Assembly (NCBI GenBank): GCA_946403615.1
Contig: CAMJAO010000001.1
Span: forward strand, 1 to 64,000
DNA length: 64,000 bases
Reading direction: 5' to 3'
Origin: an uncultured Prevotellaceae bacterium
GTDB taxonomy: Bacteria; Bacteroidota; Bacteroidia; Bacteroidales; Bacteroidaceae
Shown here: piece after piece, positions 49,278 through 58,098 of the stretch
Layout of the letters: each line of letters opens with the position of its first letter
Position numbering within the stretch: position 1 is the stretch's first letter
Translations under genes and position numbers: made by a program
The notes under the pieces: generated by a model
What the model was told of the DNA's origin: nothing
What the model saw: the letters and a program-made list of their open reading frames with translations, nothing else
Database searches by the model: none

Positions 49278-50231
49278 CTATTCGTTAAACAGCGAATCAA
49301 CAAATTGTGCTCGGTTGAACAACTGGAGGTCTTCCATTCCTTCACCCAGACCGATGTATTTGACGGGTACCTTCATTTGGTCGCTGATACCGATGACGAC
49401 ACCACCTTTGGCCGTGCCATCCAGTTTGGTGATGGCCAGACTGGTGATTTGTGTGACGGCAGCAAATTGTTTAGCCTGTTCAAAAGCATTCTGTCCGGTA
49501 CTGCCATCAAGAACGAGCATCACCTCATCGGGAGCTTCGGGCAGCACTTTTTTCATGACATCTTTCACTTTCTTCAACTCGTTCATCAATCCCACTTTAT
49601 TGTGCAGACGACCAGCCGTGTCAATGATTACCACGTCAGCCTGATTGGCTTTAGCAGAGCTCAACGTGTCGAAAGCGACAGAAGCGGGGTCTGAGCCCAT
49701 CTGTTGTTTGATGACGGGCACGCCAACCCGCTCGCCCCAGATGCAGAGTTGTTCGACAGCGGCGGCACGAAACGTGTCTGCAGCACCGAGATACACTTTC
49801 TTGCCGGCATTCTTAAACTGATAAGCCAGCTTTCCAATGGTGGTCGTCTTCCCTACTCCATTCACGCCAACCACCAGAATCACATAGGGCCTGTGGTCGG
49901 TTGGCAAATCCCAATTGTCATTGTCGTCCGTGTTGTTTTCCATGAGTAGCGATGCTATCTCATCCTTCAAGATACCGTTCAGTTCTTTGGTAGAAACATA
50001 TTTATCACGAGCAACACGTTTCTCGATTCTCTCAATGATTTTCACCGTGGTATCAACACCCACATCGGACGTGATGAGAATCTCTTCGAGGTTGTCGAGC
50101 ACTTCATCGTCAACACGCGACTTACCAGCAATGGCACGTGATATCTTATCAAAGACACTTCTCTTGGTTTTTTCCAATCCCTTGTCCAGCGTCTCTTTCT
50201 TTTTCTTACTAAATAAACCGAATAAACCCAT
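49278..50231 (-). CDS. ftsY: Signal recognition particle receptor FtsY
   Basis: A 317-aa GTPase that docks SRP-bound ribosomes at the membrane for protein insertion. It starts at the ATG at 50231 (MGLFGLFSKKKKETLDKG); a longer upstream frame is spurious. It has the N domain plus G domain with G1 GVNGVGKTTTIGKLAY, then DTAGR (G3) and TKLDGTAKGG. The acidic A domain of E. coli FtsY is missing, leaving only a short Lys-rich N-terminus, as is common in Bacteroidetes. It lies between DUF4295 and rimO. Confidence 0.97.
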   Translation of the reverse strand: MGLFGLFSKKKKETLDKGLEKTKRSVFDKISRAIAGKSRVDDEVLDNLEEILITSDVGVDTTVKIIERIEKRVARDKYVSTKELNGILKDEIASLLMENNTDDNDNWDLPTDHRPYVILVVGVNGVGKTTTIGKLAYQFKNAGKKVYLGAADTFRAAAVEQLCIWGERVGVPVIKQQMGSDPASVAFDTLSSAKANQADVVIIDTAGRLHNKVGLMNELKKVKDVMKKVLPEAPDEVMLVLDGSTGQNAFEQAKQFAAVTQITSLAITKLDGTAKGGVVIGISDQMKVPVKYIGLGEGMEDLQLFNRAQFVDSLFNE

Positions 50232-50275
50232 AGTGCTAAAATTTGCTACAAAGTTATATAAAAAAAACGATATAG

Positions 50276-50315
50276 ACATTAAAAGGCCGCAAAACTTTTT
50301 GCGACCTTTTAATGT
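50276..50315 (-). terminator. Hairpin between DUF4295 gene and ftsY
   Basis: An inverted repeat ACATTAAAAGG...CCTTTTAATGT with GC core CGCAAAA/TTTTGCG. On the minus strand it is followed by few T, so it may be a weak or processing hairpin rather than a full stop. Confidence 0.55.
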
Positions 50316-50330
50316 AAATCATATTGACAT

Positions 50331-50489
50331 TTATTTCTTAAAGAAATCCTGAACAGCCTCGTTCGGAACCATCTGCTCATCGAAGATATAAGCACCGGTC
50401 TTGGGGCTCTTCACCATCTTAATCACTTTTGAATAAGCGCGACCGTCCTTTGAACCTTCATGGAGGGTAGCAACTACTTTCTTTGCCAT
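50331..50489 (-). CDS. DUF4295 small basic protein
   Basis: A 52-aa protein (MAKKVVATLHEGSKDGRAYSK...), found in Bacteroidetes between rpmG and ftsY and known as DUF4295. It is basic and probably ribosome-associated, inferred from its neighbours rpmG and rpmB. The function has not been assigned. It was too short for a usual length cut-off. Confidence 0.9.
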   Translation of the reverse strand: MAKKVVATLHEGSKDGRAYSKVIKMVKSPKTGAYIFDEQMVPNEAVQDFFKK

Positions 50490-50503
50490 TGTATATCAGT
50501 TTA

Positions 50504-50695
50504 TTATTTGATTTCTTTATGGATAGTCATTCTCTTCAGGATGGGGTTGTATTTTTTCAACTCCATTCTCTCAGGTGTGTTCTTACGGTTTTTGGTAGTC
50601 ACATAGCGACTTGTACCAGGCAGACCGCTGTTTTTCATTTCTGTACACTCAAGAATCACCTGGACTCTGTTGCCCTTTGCTTTCTTTGATGCCAT
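50504..50695 (-). CDS. rpmG: 50S ribosomal protein L33
   Basis: A 63-aa L33 (MASKKAKGNRVQVILECTEMK ... ILKRMTIHKEIK), a basic protein of the large ribosomal subunit near the E site. It has only one cysteine (Cys17), so it is a zinc-free form. It lies 4 nt after rpmB and 14 nt before the DUF4295 gene. Confidence 0.97.
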   Translation of the reverse strand: MASKKAKGNRVQVILECTEMKNSGLPGTSRYVTTKNRKNTPERMELKKYNPILKRMTIHKEIK

Positions 50696-50699
50696 TGTT

Positions 50700-50963
50700 T
50701 TATTCTCCTATCACTTTAATGTCTTTCCAGTCGCAATAACCTTTAGCAACGGCTTGCTTCAAAGCTGCGTCAAGACCAACTTTGTTTATCAGGCGCAGAC
50801 CAGCTGCACTTATCTTGAGACTAATCCAGCATCCCTGCTCTACATAATAGAATTTCTTGCTGAATAAATTCACATCAAAACTCCGCTTTGTGCGGTGTTT
50901 TGAGTGGGAAACATTACAGCCAATCTGGGCTTTCTTCCCTGTAATCTGACAAATTTTCGACAT
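50700..50963 (-). CDS. rpmB: 50S ribosomal protein L28
   Basis: An 87-aa L28 (MSKICQITGKKAQIGCNVSHS...), with typical KTKR-like basic patches (HRTKRSFDVNLFSKKFYY) and the GLRLINKVGLDAALK helix. It is the first gene of the operon rpmB-rpmG-DUF4295-ftsY-rimO-HU-like. It follows a strong promoter at 51015-51045. Confidence 0.97.
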   Translation of the reverse strand: MSKICQITGKKAQIGCNVSHSKHRTKRSFDVNLFSKKFYYVEQGCWISLKISAAGLRLINKVGLDAALKQAVAKGYCDWKDIKVIGE

Positions 50964-51014
50964 TTCTATCTAAATTTTTGTTTTCGTTTTTTGATACCTA
51001 TTCCAAACAGGGTG

Positions 51015-51045
51015 CAAAATTACGAACTTTTTTCTTATAAACAAA
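51015..51045 (-). promoter_or_regulatory. Promoter of the rpmB operon
   Basis: On the minus strand, TTTG (51045-51042), a 19-nt spacer and TAATTTTG (51022-51015). The start of transcription would be about 45 nt before the rpmB ATG. Confidence 0.85.
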
Positions 51046-51170
51046 ATTTTTCCTTGATTTATCTTTAGATTTAAGGATTTTTTATGATTTCATCCTTCAT
51101 ATTGCGCCTCAGCCCATTCCTTCTCGCCTTTTGGGGGCGGTTGACATGGTCTCAACGCGTTCAAGCCCAA

Positions 51171-51797
51171 CTACCAGAGAAAGACAAAACAGACAGAATA
51201 GAACAATTCCGTCGCAAAGGTATAAAGCACAAAAACGGGCGCAAATGACCTCAATCCTGATGCCATCGCTTCGAATGCTTTTGGCAGGCTGTATATCGTT
51301 CCGCTAACCAGACCGTAAGTCAGAGACATCACAGTGATACTCAACAGAAACAGTGGAATCACCCCATGGACGAAACTGCCGGTCATCAGTGTTCCTGTCA
51401 CCCCCAGCAGAATCGCGTGTGGAACCAGTGTCAGCAAGACAAGCGCCCCCACAATGAGCAACCCCTCGACTATCGTCAGACGTAATGCAAATTTCTGTCT
51501 GTAAGTCAACTGTTTATCACGGCAGAAGAGTTCTTTGACCCCAGCCTTTCTCACGGCTCCGAAAGTAAAGGACAGCAGGAGCAACCCCACCCCTACAGGG
51601 TTGGCAAGGTGCGACGAAGCATGGCCAAAGAGCCACCTGATGCCTTCGCTGCTGAGCAATGAGCGCAAAGGCAAGTCAGGGTTGACCGATGTGATAATCC
51701 ACGATGCCAGCATCAAGACCAAGAGGCCGATGATGGCGATGATGGACAGCACAGCACAGCTCTTCTTCACGATAACAGCGATGGTGTCAATCTTCAT
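51171..51797 (-). CDS. Five-helix membrane protein of unknown function
   Basis: A 208-aa integral membrane protein with about five hydrophobic helices (first: VLSIIAIIGLLVLMLASWIIT) and a short hydrophilic loop (KELFCRDKQLTYRQKF). Its start overlaps the end of the response-regulator gene by 11 nt, so it belongs to the same operon. It might be the target or a membrane partner of the sensor system, but no family is recognised. Confidence 0.6.
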   Translation of the reverse strand: MKIDTIAVIVKKSCAVLSIIAIIGLLVLMLASWIITSVNPDLPLRSLLSSEGIRWLFGHASSHLANPVGVGLLLLSFTFGAVRKAGVKELFCRDKQLTYRQKFALRLTIVEGLLIVGALVLLTLVPHAILLGVTGTLMTGSFVHGVIPLFLLSITVMSLTYGLVSGTIYSLPKAFEAMASGLRSFAPVFVLYTFATELFYSVCFVFLW

Positions 51798-52512
51798 CTG
51801 GCAACAGGTTGTCTATGTCTAATATGCGCAACTGCAAGGCTTTGACCACTAAGCGTGTAGCGTTGACCCCCATTCTGCCATTCCCGTCAGGAAACAATTT
51901 TTGAACCAATTCATTTTGGCGTTTCTCCAGGCTTTTCACGCCGAAAGGCATTCCGCGCAGGTTGGTGATTTGCTCTTTGGTATATCCCAAAGCCAGGTGT
52001 CGCAGAAAACGCTCGTCATACTCGTCAATCTCGTAATTGATGATAGACTCTTGCCGCACCAATTGACTGCCGACACTGTATTTAAACCGTTCTACTATCT
52101 TTTCCAGGATGGGTTGATTAAAAACGAGTTTTTTCCCGCTCATTACGCTAAAGACATCCCCGCGTGTCAGCAACTCTCCACTCTTAAGAATAATGCCGTC
52201 GGCTCGTGCATCCAACACATCCACCCAAAGTTTTTCATTCAGTATCTCGCCTGTGAAAATCAGGATTTTCATGTTAGGATACAGTTCTTTTGACTGCCGG
52301 CATATTTCAACACCAACAGTAGTTGAACCACCCAGACCAAGGTCTAAAAGAACCAATTCCGGCTGTTCCTTCTTGATGAGTTTCCAATAGGCCGCCTCGT
52401 TCTCTGCGGTTCCTATGATTTGCGCCTCAGGAATCTCATTTCGGATGATTCCCTCTGTTCCTTTTAATTCTAAAGGAACATCTTCGACGATGATGATTTT
52501 AAATTTTTCCAT
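51787..52512 (-). CDS. Response regulator of a hybrid-type sensor pair
   Basis: A 241-aa regulator. The receiver domain has acidic pocket Glu10-Asp11 and phosphoacceptor Asp57 (LVLLDLGLGGS), then a Thr/Lys switch region (ILIFTGEI; IILKSGE). The C-terminal about 80 residues are helical, with a LuxR-like helix-turn-helix (ERFLRHLALGYTKEQITNLRGMPFGVKSLEKRQNELVQKLF). It lies 21 nt after the sensor gene. Its output is probably transcription control. The targets are unknown; the adjacent membrane protein gene is a candidate. Confidence 0.85.
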   Translation of the reverse strand: MEKFKIIIVEDVPLELKGTEGIIRNEIPEAQIIGTAENEAAYWKLIKKEQPELVLLDLGLGGSTTVGVEICRQSKELYPNMKILIFTGEILNEKLWVDVLDARADGIILKSGELLTRGDVFSVMSGKKLVFNQPILEKIVERFKYSVGSQLVRQESIINYEIDEYDERFLRHLALGYTKEQITNLRGMPFGVKSLEKRQNELVQKLFPDGNGRMGVNATRLVVKALQLRILDIDNLLPDED

Positions 52513-52533
52513 ATCATTGTATAATATAATTGA

Positions 52534-55500
52534 CTATTTTACTGCCATGTGCATATGTGCCAGGGCTAATATCAGATGGATGTCCGTCCCTGTTCCTGTT
52601 GTTCGTTTTTCGGCCTTGATGCCGCATCCGCGGGCGTTGGTCGTTTCGCCGATGTCTCTGACAATCTGCCGGCACAACAAGAATGGTAACCGTTGGGAAG
52701 ACGGGAAGAATAAAGTCTGGCATTCGCTTTCGCTTAACGCACATCGCTCTAATCTCAAGAGGATATCGACATACCGCTTGTCTGCTGAAGTGTTCACCTC
52801 TTCTATGACCACCTTCTGCCCGTCGTTTTGTTTGCGGAGGATTTCAAAGAGGTAAGCCAGCATATCAGCATCGCACAACAGCACGCAGTCTTGTTTGTTC
52901 TCATGAATGACATCGCGCTGGATCGTATTCAAATCGACAGGTTTGCACACGGGTTTGATGCTGTCCAGCTGCCGCATCGCCTGCGTGCTCAGCAACGTAT
53001 ATAGCTCTTTATAATAATGTGCCATTTCCTGAACCATATCCATGTTGCGATGCTTGTCTGCTATCAGCATCTGAATCCTCGACGGATAGTACATGGTTTC
53101 ATGCTTGAGGGTACTCAAACAATTGTCCAACACACTGTTGCAGATATATAATTGCTCATGTTCATAGACAGCCCGGTGAAGTTCGTCCTCTGCAATATGG
53201 ATATCAGTCATTCTGTTTTTCTTCATGGCCGCACTTTTTCTGAGTGCGGATTGGACTTGCGAGACGATGTCTTGCAGATTCTGCGGCAGACTGTCACTTG
53301 AACCGGCACGCAGCACCTGGCTGATACGGTTCAGTTTTTCTTCGTCTTCTGTGTCCTTCAGCAATATATCGTTGATGCCTTTCACTTTTTCAAGACAGAA
53401 ACGATAATAAACCAAATGCCGGTAGTAAAGGATATAATAAGCCACCACAATTAAGATAAGGAGCAGCACCAAGATGATGACTGCCATATCCTTGCTCGCT
53501 TTTGAAGCCTGCATCACCCTGCAATAATCTTCCAACGTATGGTCGGCCGAAATCTCCTTAAAGAGCTGCGTGTATACATTATTATTATATCTATAGATAG
53601 TCCATTCATGCAATGCGAGGGCAGCCACCGCAGATTCGTTACGCATGGATAAGATGATGTCATAATCTAAAGGGATTGCCTCATGCAACCACATCTCCTC
53701 GGGTTGAACCACCGACGTGGGGCCTAAAGAGCGGAGGGTGTCGGTTCCATTGGGTCTCAGTCTGAGATAATAGGCGTTTAAATGCGTGCGAATGGAGTCA
53801 GCGAAACGTAATGTCTTGACATAATCACCGCTGACATTTGACGCATAAGCACTATCGGCATAACGGTCGCTCACCATCACATCTTCATCGTATAGATACG
53901 CATTGGGTTGTGCTAAAAGAGGAGCGCCCGCCATCATCATCCCGCCGATAATCAGCAACCGAGCGATGCCTTTAGGAAGGCGGAAATAGAAACGGCTGCC
54001 TTTGCCGGGCTGACTCTCCACGCCGATGCTGCATACCGAGAAGATGCTACTGATTTTTTTGTATTTTTCTATAATGCCCTTGCAGTTCAACAGTCCGAAG
54101 CCATGTCCCCGCTCCTGTCCTTTTTGATGGTTGGGGTGCGCCTCCATCCTCTCGGCTGCACCAGACCTATTGACATCAAAAAGGCTTTCGGCTACCTCTT
54201 GCTCCATGCCGACACCCTCATCTTGCACCGACACCTCGACATATTCGTCTGTTGACGTGGAAAAGACACGCACCTCACCCCCGGGTTGGGTAAATTTACG
54301 CGCATTGTCTGCCATGGTGTTAATCATGAACAGCGTCAGAATACGGTCGGCCTTCACCACATCATCCGTGGCAGTGACCACGAGTTGGATGTCCTTCATC
54401 GCAAAGCCCATCCGTCCTTTTTCAATGATATCAAACAATTTCTGCAGCGGGAAACTCTCAATATGGAGTTTGATTTCCCCTTGTCGCAGCTGTATCCATT
54501 GTGTGAGCACATCGTTGTATTCGTTGATTTTGGCCGTTAATTCCCCGACATATTCCAATCGTCTCTCTCGTTCTTCTTCAGCATCGGCGTCTGTCACGAG
54601 TTTGTCTATTTCATGAAGCATCCGGTCGATAAAAGGAGTAATGCTATTGACCAACGAAATCTTTGCACGTTGCTCTAAATTCTCTTTCTTGTTTTTCTGG
54701 AGGAGCAAAGCAGCGATGGATTGCTGTTCAGTCACCTCCTCATATTGCTCGTCAAGAGCGGAAAAAGCCTGTTCATTGTCTTTTTCCCATTTCTCCAGAG
54801 GACGGGCCAGTTCCTCGAGGATATGTCCCCTACCCTTTTTCCTTCGCATCAAGATAAAAGCGGCTATGGAGAGGATGGTCGCCAATATCACAATCATCAC
54901 AATCACGATCATCATATTGGTCTGTGAAACCGCTTTATTGAGTTGGTCCGCCCTTGACTCTAAATAGCGGTCTTGTCGGGTCTGTTCTTGTTTATCAAGG
55001 TAATAGTTACGGTTGATGTCGCTGTTTTGCTTGTCATTCATGGCAGAATAGACCACGCTCAGTTGTTCACGGATAGAGGCCACCAGGTCGGGAGCTTGTT
55101 GGATGAGCGTGTCGCGCGATAATGCTTCTTGCAGGCACAGTAATGACGATTTGTAGTCATTTATGCCCCAAAAGCATTGTGCCAGTGTGCGGTAAGCACC
55201 TGCCACCTGATACACATCGCCATAATTGCTGAACAGTTCTAATGAGCGTTGCGCTAAATAACCCGCAAGTAAGCTGTCAGGCATCATGTCTTGGTTCAGG
55301 TACTTCATCGACGGCAGATTGCTCTCAATCAACTGAGCTGGGTCAGATATCAAGTGTTCGCTGATGGCCTGCAAAGCATTGGCTGTCCAAAAAGGATAAT
55401 CGCCTTTCACTGACAGCATATAACACCGCATCAGATAGTCGAATTCCATCTGGTCGATATCTTCCTGGTCGCCTTCATTGATGATGCCGCCTGCGCCGAT

Positions 55501-56118
55501 ATTGTAAAGATAATTCAGGTATTGAGCTGTGTCGGACTGAATGTCCGTCTGGGTATCTATCTCACGCAGGGCGGCGGCAGACTGTTCCTCCAATCCTACA
55601 TAATAATAATAGGTGGAGGTGACAATAAAGAACTCCGAGAGCCCATATAGGAAACGTTTTTGGAGGTGCTCGCTCAGTTCGCTATACCCCTCATGAATGC
55701 GTTTGATTTTTTCGATGGCACTCTCTTTGTACGTATAAAAGTCTTTGTTTTTTGACTCTCTCTGACAAAGGCGCATATATTGAACATCGGCAATCAGCAG
55801 TTCCACCTGATTGTCGGTGATAAGGACCAATGAGTCTAACTGCCTGTAAGCAGTAGGATATTGCATCTTGATAATGCTGACAAAAGCCTGATGATTGAGA
55901 GCCTCGGCTTTTCCGCCATCGTAAGTTCCGGATTGCGCCATCGCTTCCGCTGCATAATACGATACAGTATCCAAGTTTCGGTAATGATAATCGTACGCTA
56001 AATCATTCAGTTTGTCAACAGCTTCTTGATGACGGTGATGACAAGCTGATAAAAAGAAAAGCACCACGAATAAGAGAAGTGCTTGAATCTGACTATATGG
56101 TTTTGCCAACGAAATCAT
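52534..56118 (-). CDS. Large DUF5112/DUF5113-like sensor with HATPase domain, no clear H-box histidine
   Basis: A 1194-aa sensor protein. It has a lipoprotein-like signal (LSAC, Cys26), a TPR-like helical extracytoplasmic region (about 30-395), and a TM helix (about 402-423). A coiled coil and a DHp-like segment with NSITPFIDRM follow; the usual H-box His aligns with Val490. The HATPase domain has N-box NTMADNARKFT (600-610), G1 DEGVG (633-637) and G2 GHGFGL (671-676). After a second hydrophobic stretch (about 720-735) it has another extracytoplasmic part and a TM near residue 890, then a cytoplasmic DUF5113-like region. The response regulator is next door. Confidence 0.75.
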   Translation of the reverse strand: MISLAKPYSQIQALLLFVVLFFLSACHHRHQEAVDKLNDLAYDYHYRNLDTVSYYAAEAMAQSGTYDGGKAEALNHQAFVSIIKMQYPTAYRQLDSLVLITDNQVELLIADVQYMRLCQRESKNKDFYTYKESAIEKIKRIHEGYSELSEHLQKRFLYGLSEFFIVTSTYYYYVGLEEQSAAALREIDTQTDIQSDTAQYLNYLYNIGAGGIINEGDQEDIDQMEFDYLMRCYMLSVKGDYPFWTANALQAISEHLISDPAQLIESNLPSMKYLNQDMMPDSLLAGYLAQRSLELFSNYGDVYQVAGAYRTLAQCFWGINDYKSSLLCLQEALSRDTLIQQAPDLVASIREQLSVVYSAMNDKQNSDINRNYYLDKQEQTRQDRYLESRADQLNKAVSQTNMMIVIVMIVILATILSIAAFILMRRKKGRGHILEELARPLEKWEKDNEQAFSALDEQYEEVTEQQSIAALLLQKNKKENLEQRAKISLVNSITPFIDRMLHEIDKLVTDADAEEERERRLEYVGELTAKINEYNDVLTQWIQLRQGEIKLHIESFPLQKLFDIIEKGRMGFAMKDIQLVVTATDDVVKADRILTLFMINTMADNARKFTQPGGEVRVFSTSTDEYVEVSVQDEGVGMEQEVAESLFDVNRSGAAERMEAHPNHQKGQERGHGFGLLNCKGIIEKYKKISSIFSVCSIGVESQPGKGSRFYFRLPKGIARLLIIGGMMMAGAPLLAQPNAYLYDEDVMVSDRYADSAYASNVSGDYVKTLRFADSIRTHLNAYYLRLRPNGTDTLRSLGPTSVVQPEEMWLHEAIPLDYDIILSMRNESAVAALALHEWTIYRYNNNVYTQLFKEISADHTLEDYCRVMQASKASKDMAVIILVLLLILIVVAYYILYYRHLVYYRFCLEKVKGINDILLKDTEDEEKLNRISQVLRAGSSDSLPQNLQDIVSQVQSALRKSAAMKKNRMTDIHIAEDELHRAVYEHEQLYICNSVLDNCLSTLKHETMYYPSRIQMLIADKHRNMDMVQEMAHYYKELYTLLSTQAMRQLDSIKPVCKPVDLNTIQRDVIHENKQDCVLLCDADMLAYLFEILRKQNDGQKVVIEEVNTSADKRYVDILLRLERCALSESECQTLFFPSSQRLPFLLCRQIVRDIGETTNARGCGIKAEKRTTGTGTDIHLILALAHMHMAVK

Positions 56119-56122
56119 TCAT

Positions 56123-56176
56123 AAAAAAGAAAACCAGTCTCCCCCCGATTCAAAAAGAACACGGGAAGAGACCGGG
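56123..56176 (-). terminator. Terminator between eda and the sensor gene
   Basis: On the minus strand, CCCGGTCTC with an internal CCCG pairs with CGGG...GAGACTGG and is followed by TTTTCTTTTTT. It closes the kdgK-eda transcript just before the sensor gene's start at 56118. Confidence 0.7.
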
Positions 56177-56189
56177 CTATAAAATCTGA

Positions 56190-56861
56190 TTATCCACGTG
56201 CTGCGGCAATATAACCTAAAACCTCTGCACATTTGTCGGAAATGGCTTTCCAGTCTTTTGCTGCCACAATCTCTTTGGGGAAGAGTTTCGAACCCATACC
56301 CACGCAGAGCACACCAGCCTTAATCCAGCTCTCCAGGTTCTCCTTCTCGGGAGCCACACCGCCGGTGACCATGATGTTGGACCATCTCAGAGGAGCCATC
56401 ACGTTCTTCACAAACGAGGGACCGCCTACGTTGCCTGCAGGGAACACCTTGGTGACATCACAACCCATCGCTTGGGCGTTGTTAATCTCACTCACTGAGC
56501 CACAACCCGGGCTATAGGGCACCAGTCTGCGGTTGCAAATCTCGCATATGGCGGGGTTGAAATTAGGACCTACGATGAAGTTGGCACCCAACTGCAAATA
56601 GAGTGCAGCAGTAGCGGGGTCAACAACGGTGCCTACACCCATAATCATCTCCGGACAATTTTTCTCCACCCATTTGTTCACCTCAGCAAACACCTCATGG
56701 GCATAATCGCCGCGGTTGGTAAACTCAAACACACGAACACCGCCGTCATAACAGGCTTTAATCACATTCTTAGCTACTTCTGCATCTTGATGGTAGAACA
56801 CGGGCACCATACCGGTCTCACGCATAGCTGTGATGACCTGAACTTTATTAAATCTTGCCAT
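56190..56861 (-). CDS. eda: KDPG aldolase (2-dehydro-3-deoxy-phosphogluconate aldolase)
   Basis: A 223-aa class I aldolase that splits 2-keto-3-deoxy-6-phosphogluconate into pyruvate and glyceraldehyde-3-phosphate. Catalytic Glu46 (VFEFTNRG) and Schiff-base Lys138 (DVTKVFPAGN) are present. The length is close to the family norm. It is 15 nt after kdgK in one operon, acting on that kinase's product. With the divergent uxaA it completes the lower part of hexuronate degradation. Confidence 0.95.
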   Translation of the reverse strand: MARFNKVQVITAMRETGMVPVFYHQDAEVAKNVIKACYDGGVRVFEFTNRGDYAHEVFAEVNKWVEKNCPEMIMGVGTVVDPATAALYLQLGANFIVGPNFNPAICEICNRRLVPYSPGCGSVSEINNAQAMGCDVTKVFPAGNVGGPSFVKNVMAPLRWSNIMVTGGVAPEKENLESWIKAGVLCVGMGSKLFPKEIVAAKDWKAISDKCAEVLGYIAAARG

Positions 56862-56876
56862 ATTGTCTGTATGATA

Positions 56877-57902
56877 TTAACGTTGTACACGGCCAGAGGC
56901 ATCACCGCCAGCCAGATTTTCCACTTCCTCGCGAGAAACCAGATTGAAATCACCGGGAATAGTGTGTTTCAACGCAGATGCTGCCACAGCAAACTCCAAT
57001 GCTTTACCTTGGTTGTCGGGATATGTCAACAAACCGTGAATCAGACCGCCCGAGAAAGAGTCGCCACCGCCCACACGGTCGATAATCGGCATGATGTCAT
57101 AACGTTTACTCTGATAGAACTCCTTGCCATTGTAGATGAGCGCTTTCCATCCGTTATGCGTGGCAGAGAAAGACTCGCGGAGTGTGCTTACTACATATTT
57201 GAATCCAAAGGTCTCCATCATACCCTTGAAGATGCCATAATAGCCTTCGGCGTCGGTTTTTCCGCCTTCCACATCTGCTTCGGGTTTGAATCCCAGACAG
57301 AGCTGTGCATCTTCCTCATTGCCGATACATACATCCACATATTGCATCAGCGGTTTCATGATGCTTTGTGCTTTCTCTGAAGTCCACAGTTTCTTTCGGA
57401 AATTCAGGTCGCAACTGACCGTCACACCATGACGTTTGGCAGCTTCGCAAGCAAGACGTGTCAACTCAGCTGCTTTGTCGCTGATGGCCGGTGTGATGCC
57501 GCTCCAGTGGAACCACTGTGCGCCTTCCATGATTTGATCGAAATCGAAATCTTCGGGATCAGCCTCTGCAATAGAGCTGCCAGCACGGTCGTAAATCACT
57601 TTCGAGGGACGCATCGAAGCACCTGTTTCTAAGTAATAGATGCCCACACGGTTGCCACCGCGAGCAATAAACTGTGTGTTAACTCCATATTTGCGGAGAG
57701 CATTCACGGCACACTGGCCGATTTCGTGTTTGGGCAGTTTGGTTACGAAGAAGGCCTCATGACCATAATTTGCCACACTCACTGCGACATTGGCCTCGCC
57801 ACCACCATACACCACATCAAAGAACTCACTCTGCACGAACCTTTTCTGTCCGGGAGAAGACAGGCGAAGCATAATCTCGCCTAAAGTTACAACTTTTGCC
57901 AT
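56877..57902 (-). CDS. kdgK: 2-keto-3-deoxygluconate kinase (PfkB family)
   Basis: A 341-aa sugar kinase phosphorylating KDG to KDPG. It starts at the ATG at 57902 (MAKVVTLGEIMLRLSSPGQKRF); a longer frame upstream is spurious. PfkB features are the N-terminal GGGEANVA (residues 33-40) and the catalytic base Asp281 in GGGDSFSGG. The motif set fits KdgK rather than ribokinase or fructokinase because of its neighbour eda and the divergent uxaA. Divergent promoter region with the LacI-type gene at 58099. Confidence 0.92.
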   Translation of the reverse strand: MAKVVTLGEIMLRLSSPGQKRFVQSEFFDVVYGGGEANVAVSVANYGHEAFFVTKLPKHEIGQCAVNALRKYGVNTQFIARGGNRVGIYYLETGASMRPSKVIYDRAGSSIAEADPEDFDFDQIMEGAQWFHWSGITPAISDKAAELTRLACEAAKRHGVTVSCDLNFRKKLWTSEKAQSIMKPLMQYVDVCIGNEEDAQLCLGFKPEADVEGGKTDAEGYYGIFKGMMETFGFKYVVSTLRESFSATHNGWKALIYNGKEFYQSKRYDIMPIIDRVGGGDSFSGGLIHGLLTYPDNQGKALEFAVAASALKHTIPGDFNLVSREEVENLAGGDASGRVQR

Positions 57903-58058
57903 TTTTTTGTTTTGTCTTTTTAAGTTTTTAAATGGAATGTTTCGTTTTAACGGTACAAAAATAGTATATATTTCTTGAAAAAAGAAAGAAATGCGGAAAA
58001 AAAAGCATTTTTCTTGAAATATTCTTGCTGTGTGTTCGCACAATTCAATAAATCTTGT

Positions 58059-58066
58059 TATTTTTG
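58059..58066 (+). promoter_or_regulatory. -7 box of the regulator-uxaA operon
   Basis: TATTTTTG at 58059-58066, about 33 nt before the ATG at 58099. No clear TTTG at the usual distance. The divergent kdgK promoter must lie in the same 196-bp gap, so shared operators are likely. Confidence 0.5.
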
Positions 58067-58098
58067 CACTGCATTTAAGCGACGCGTTACATTTCACG

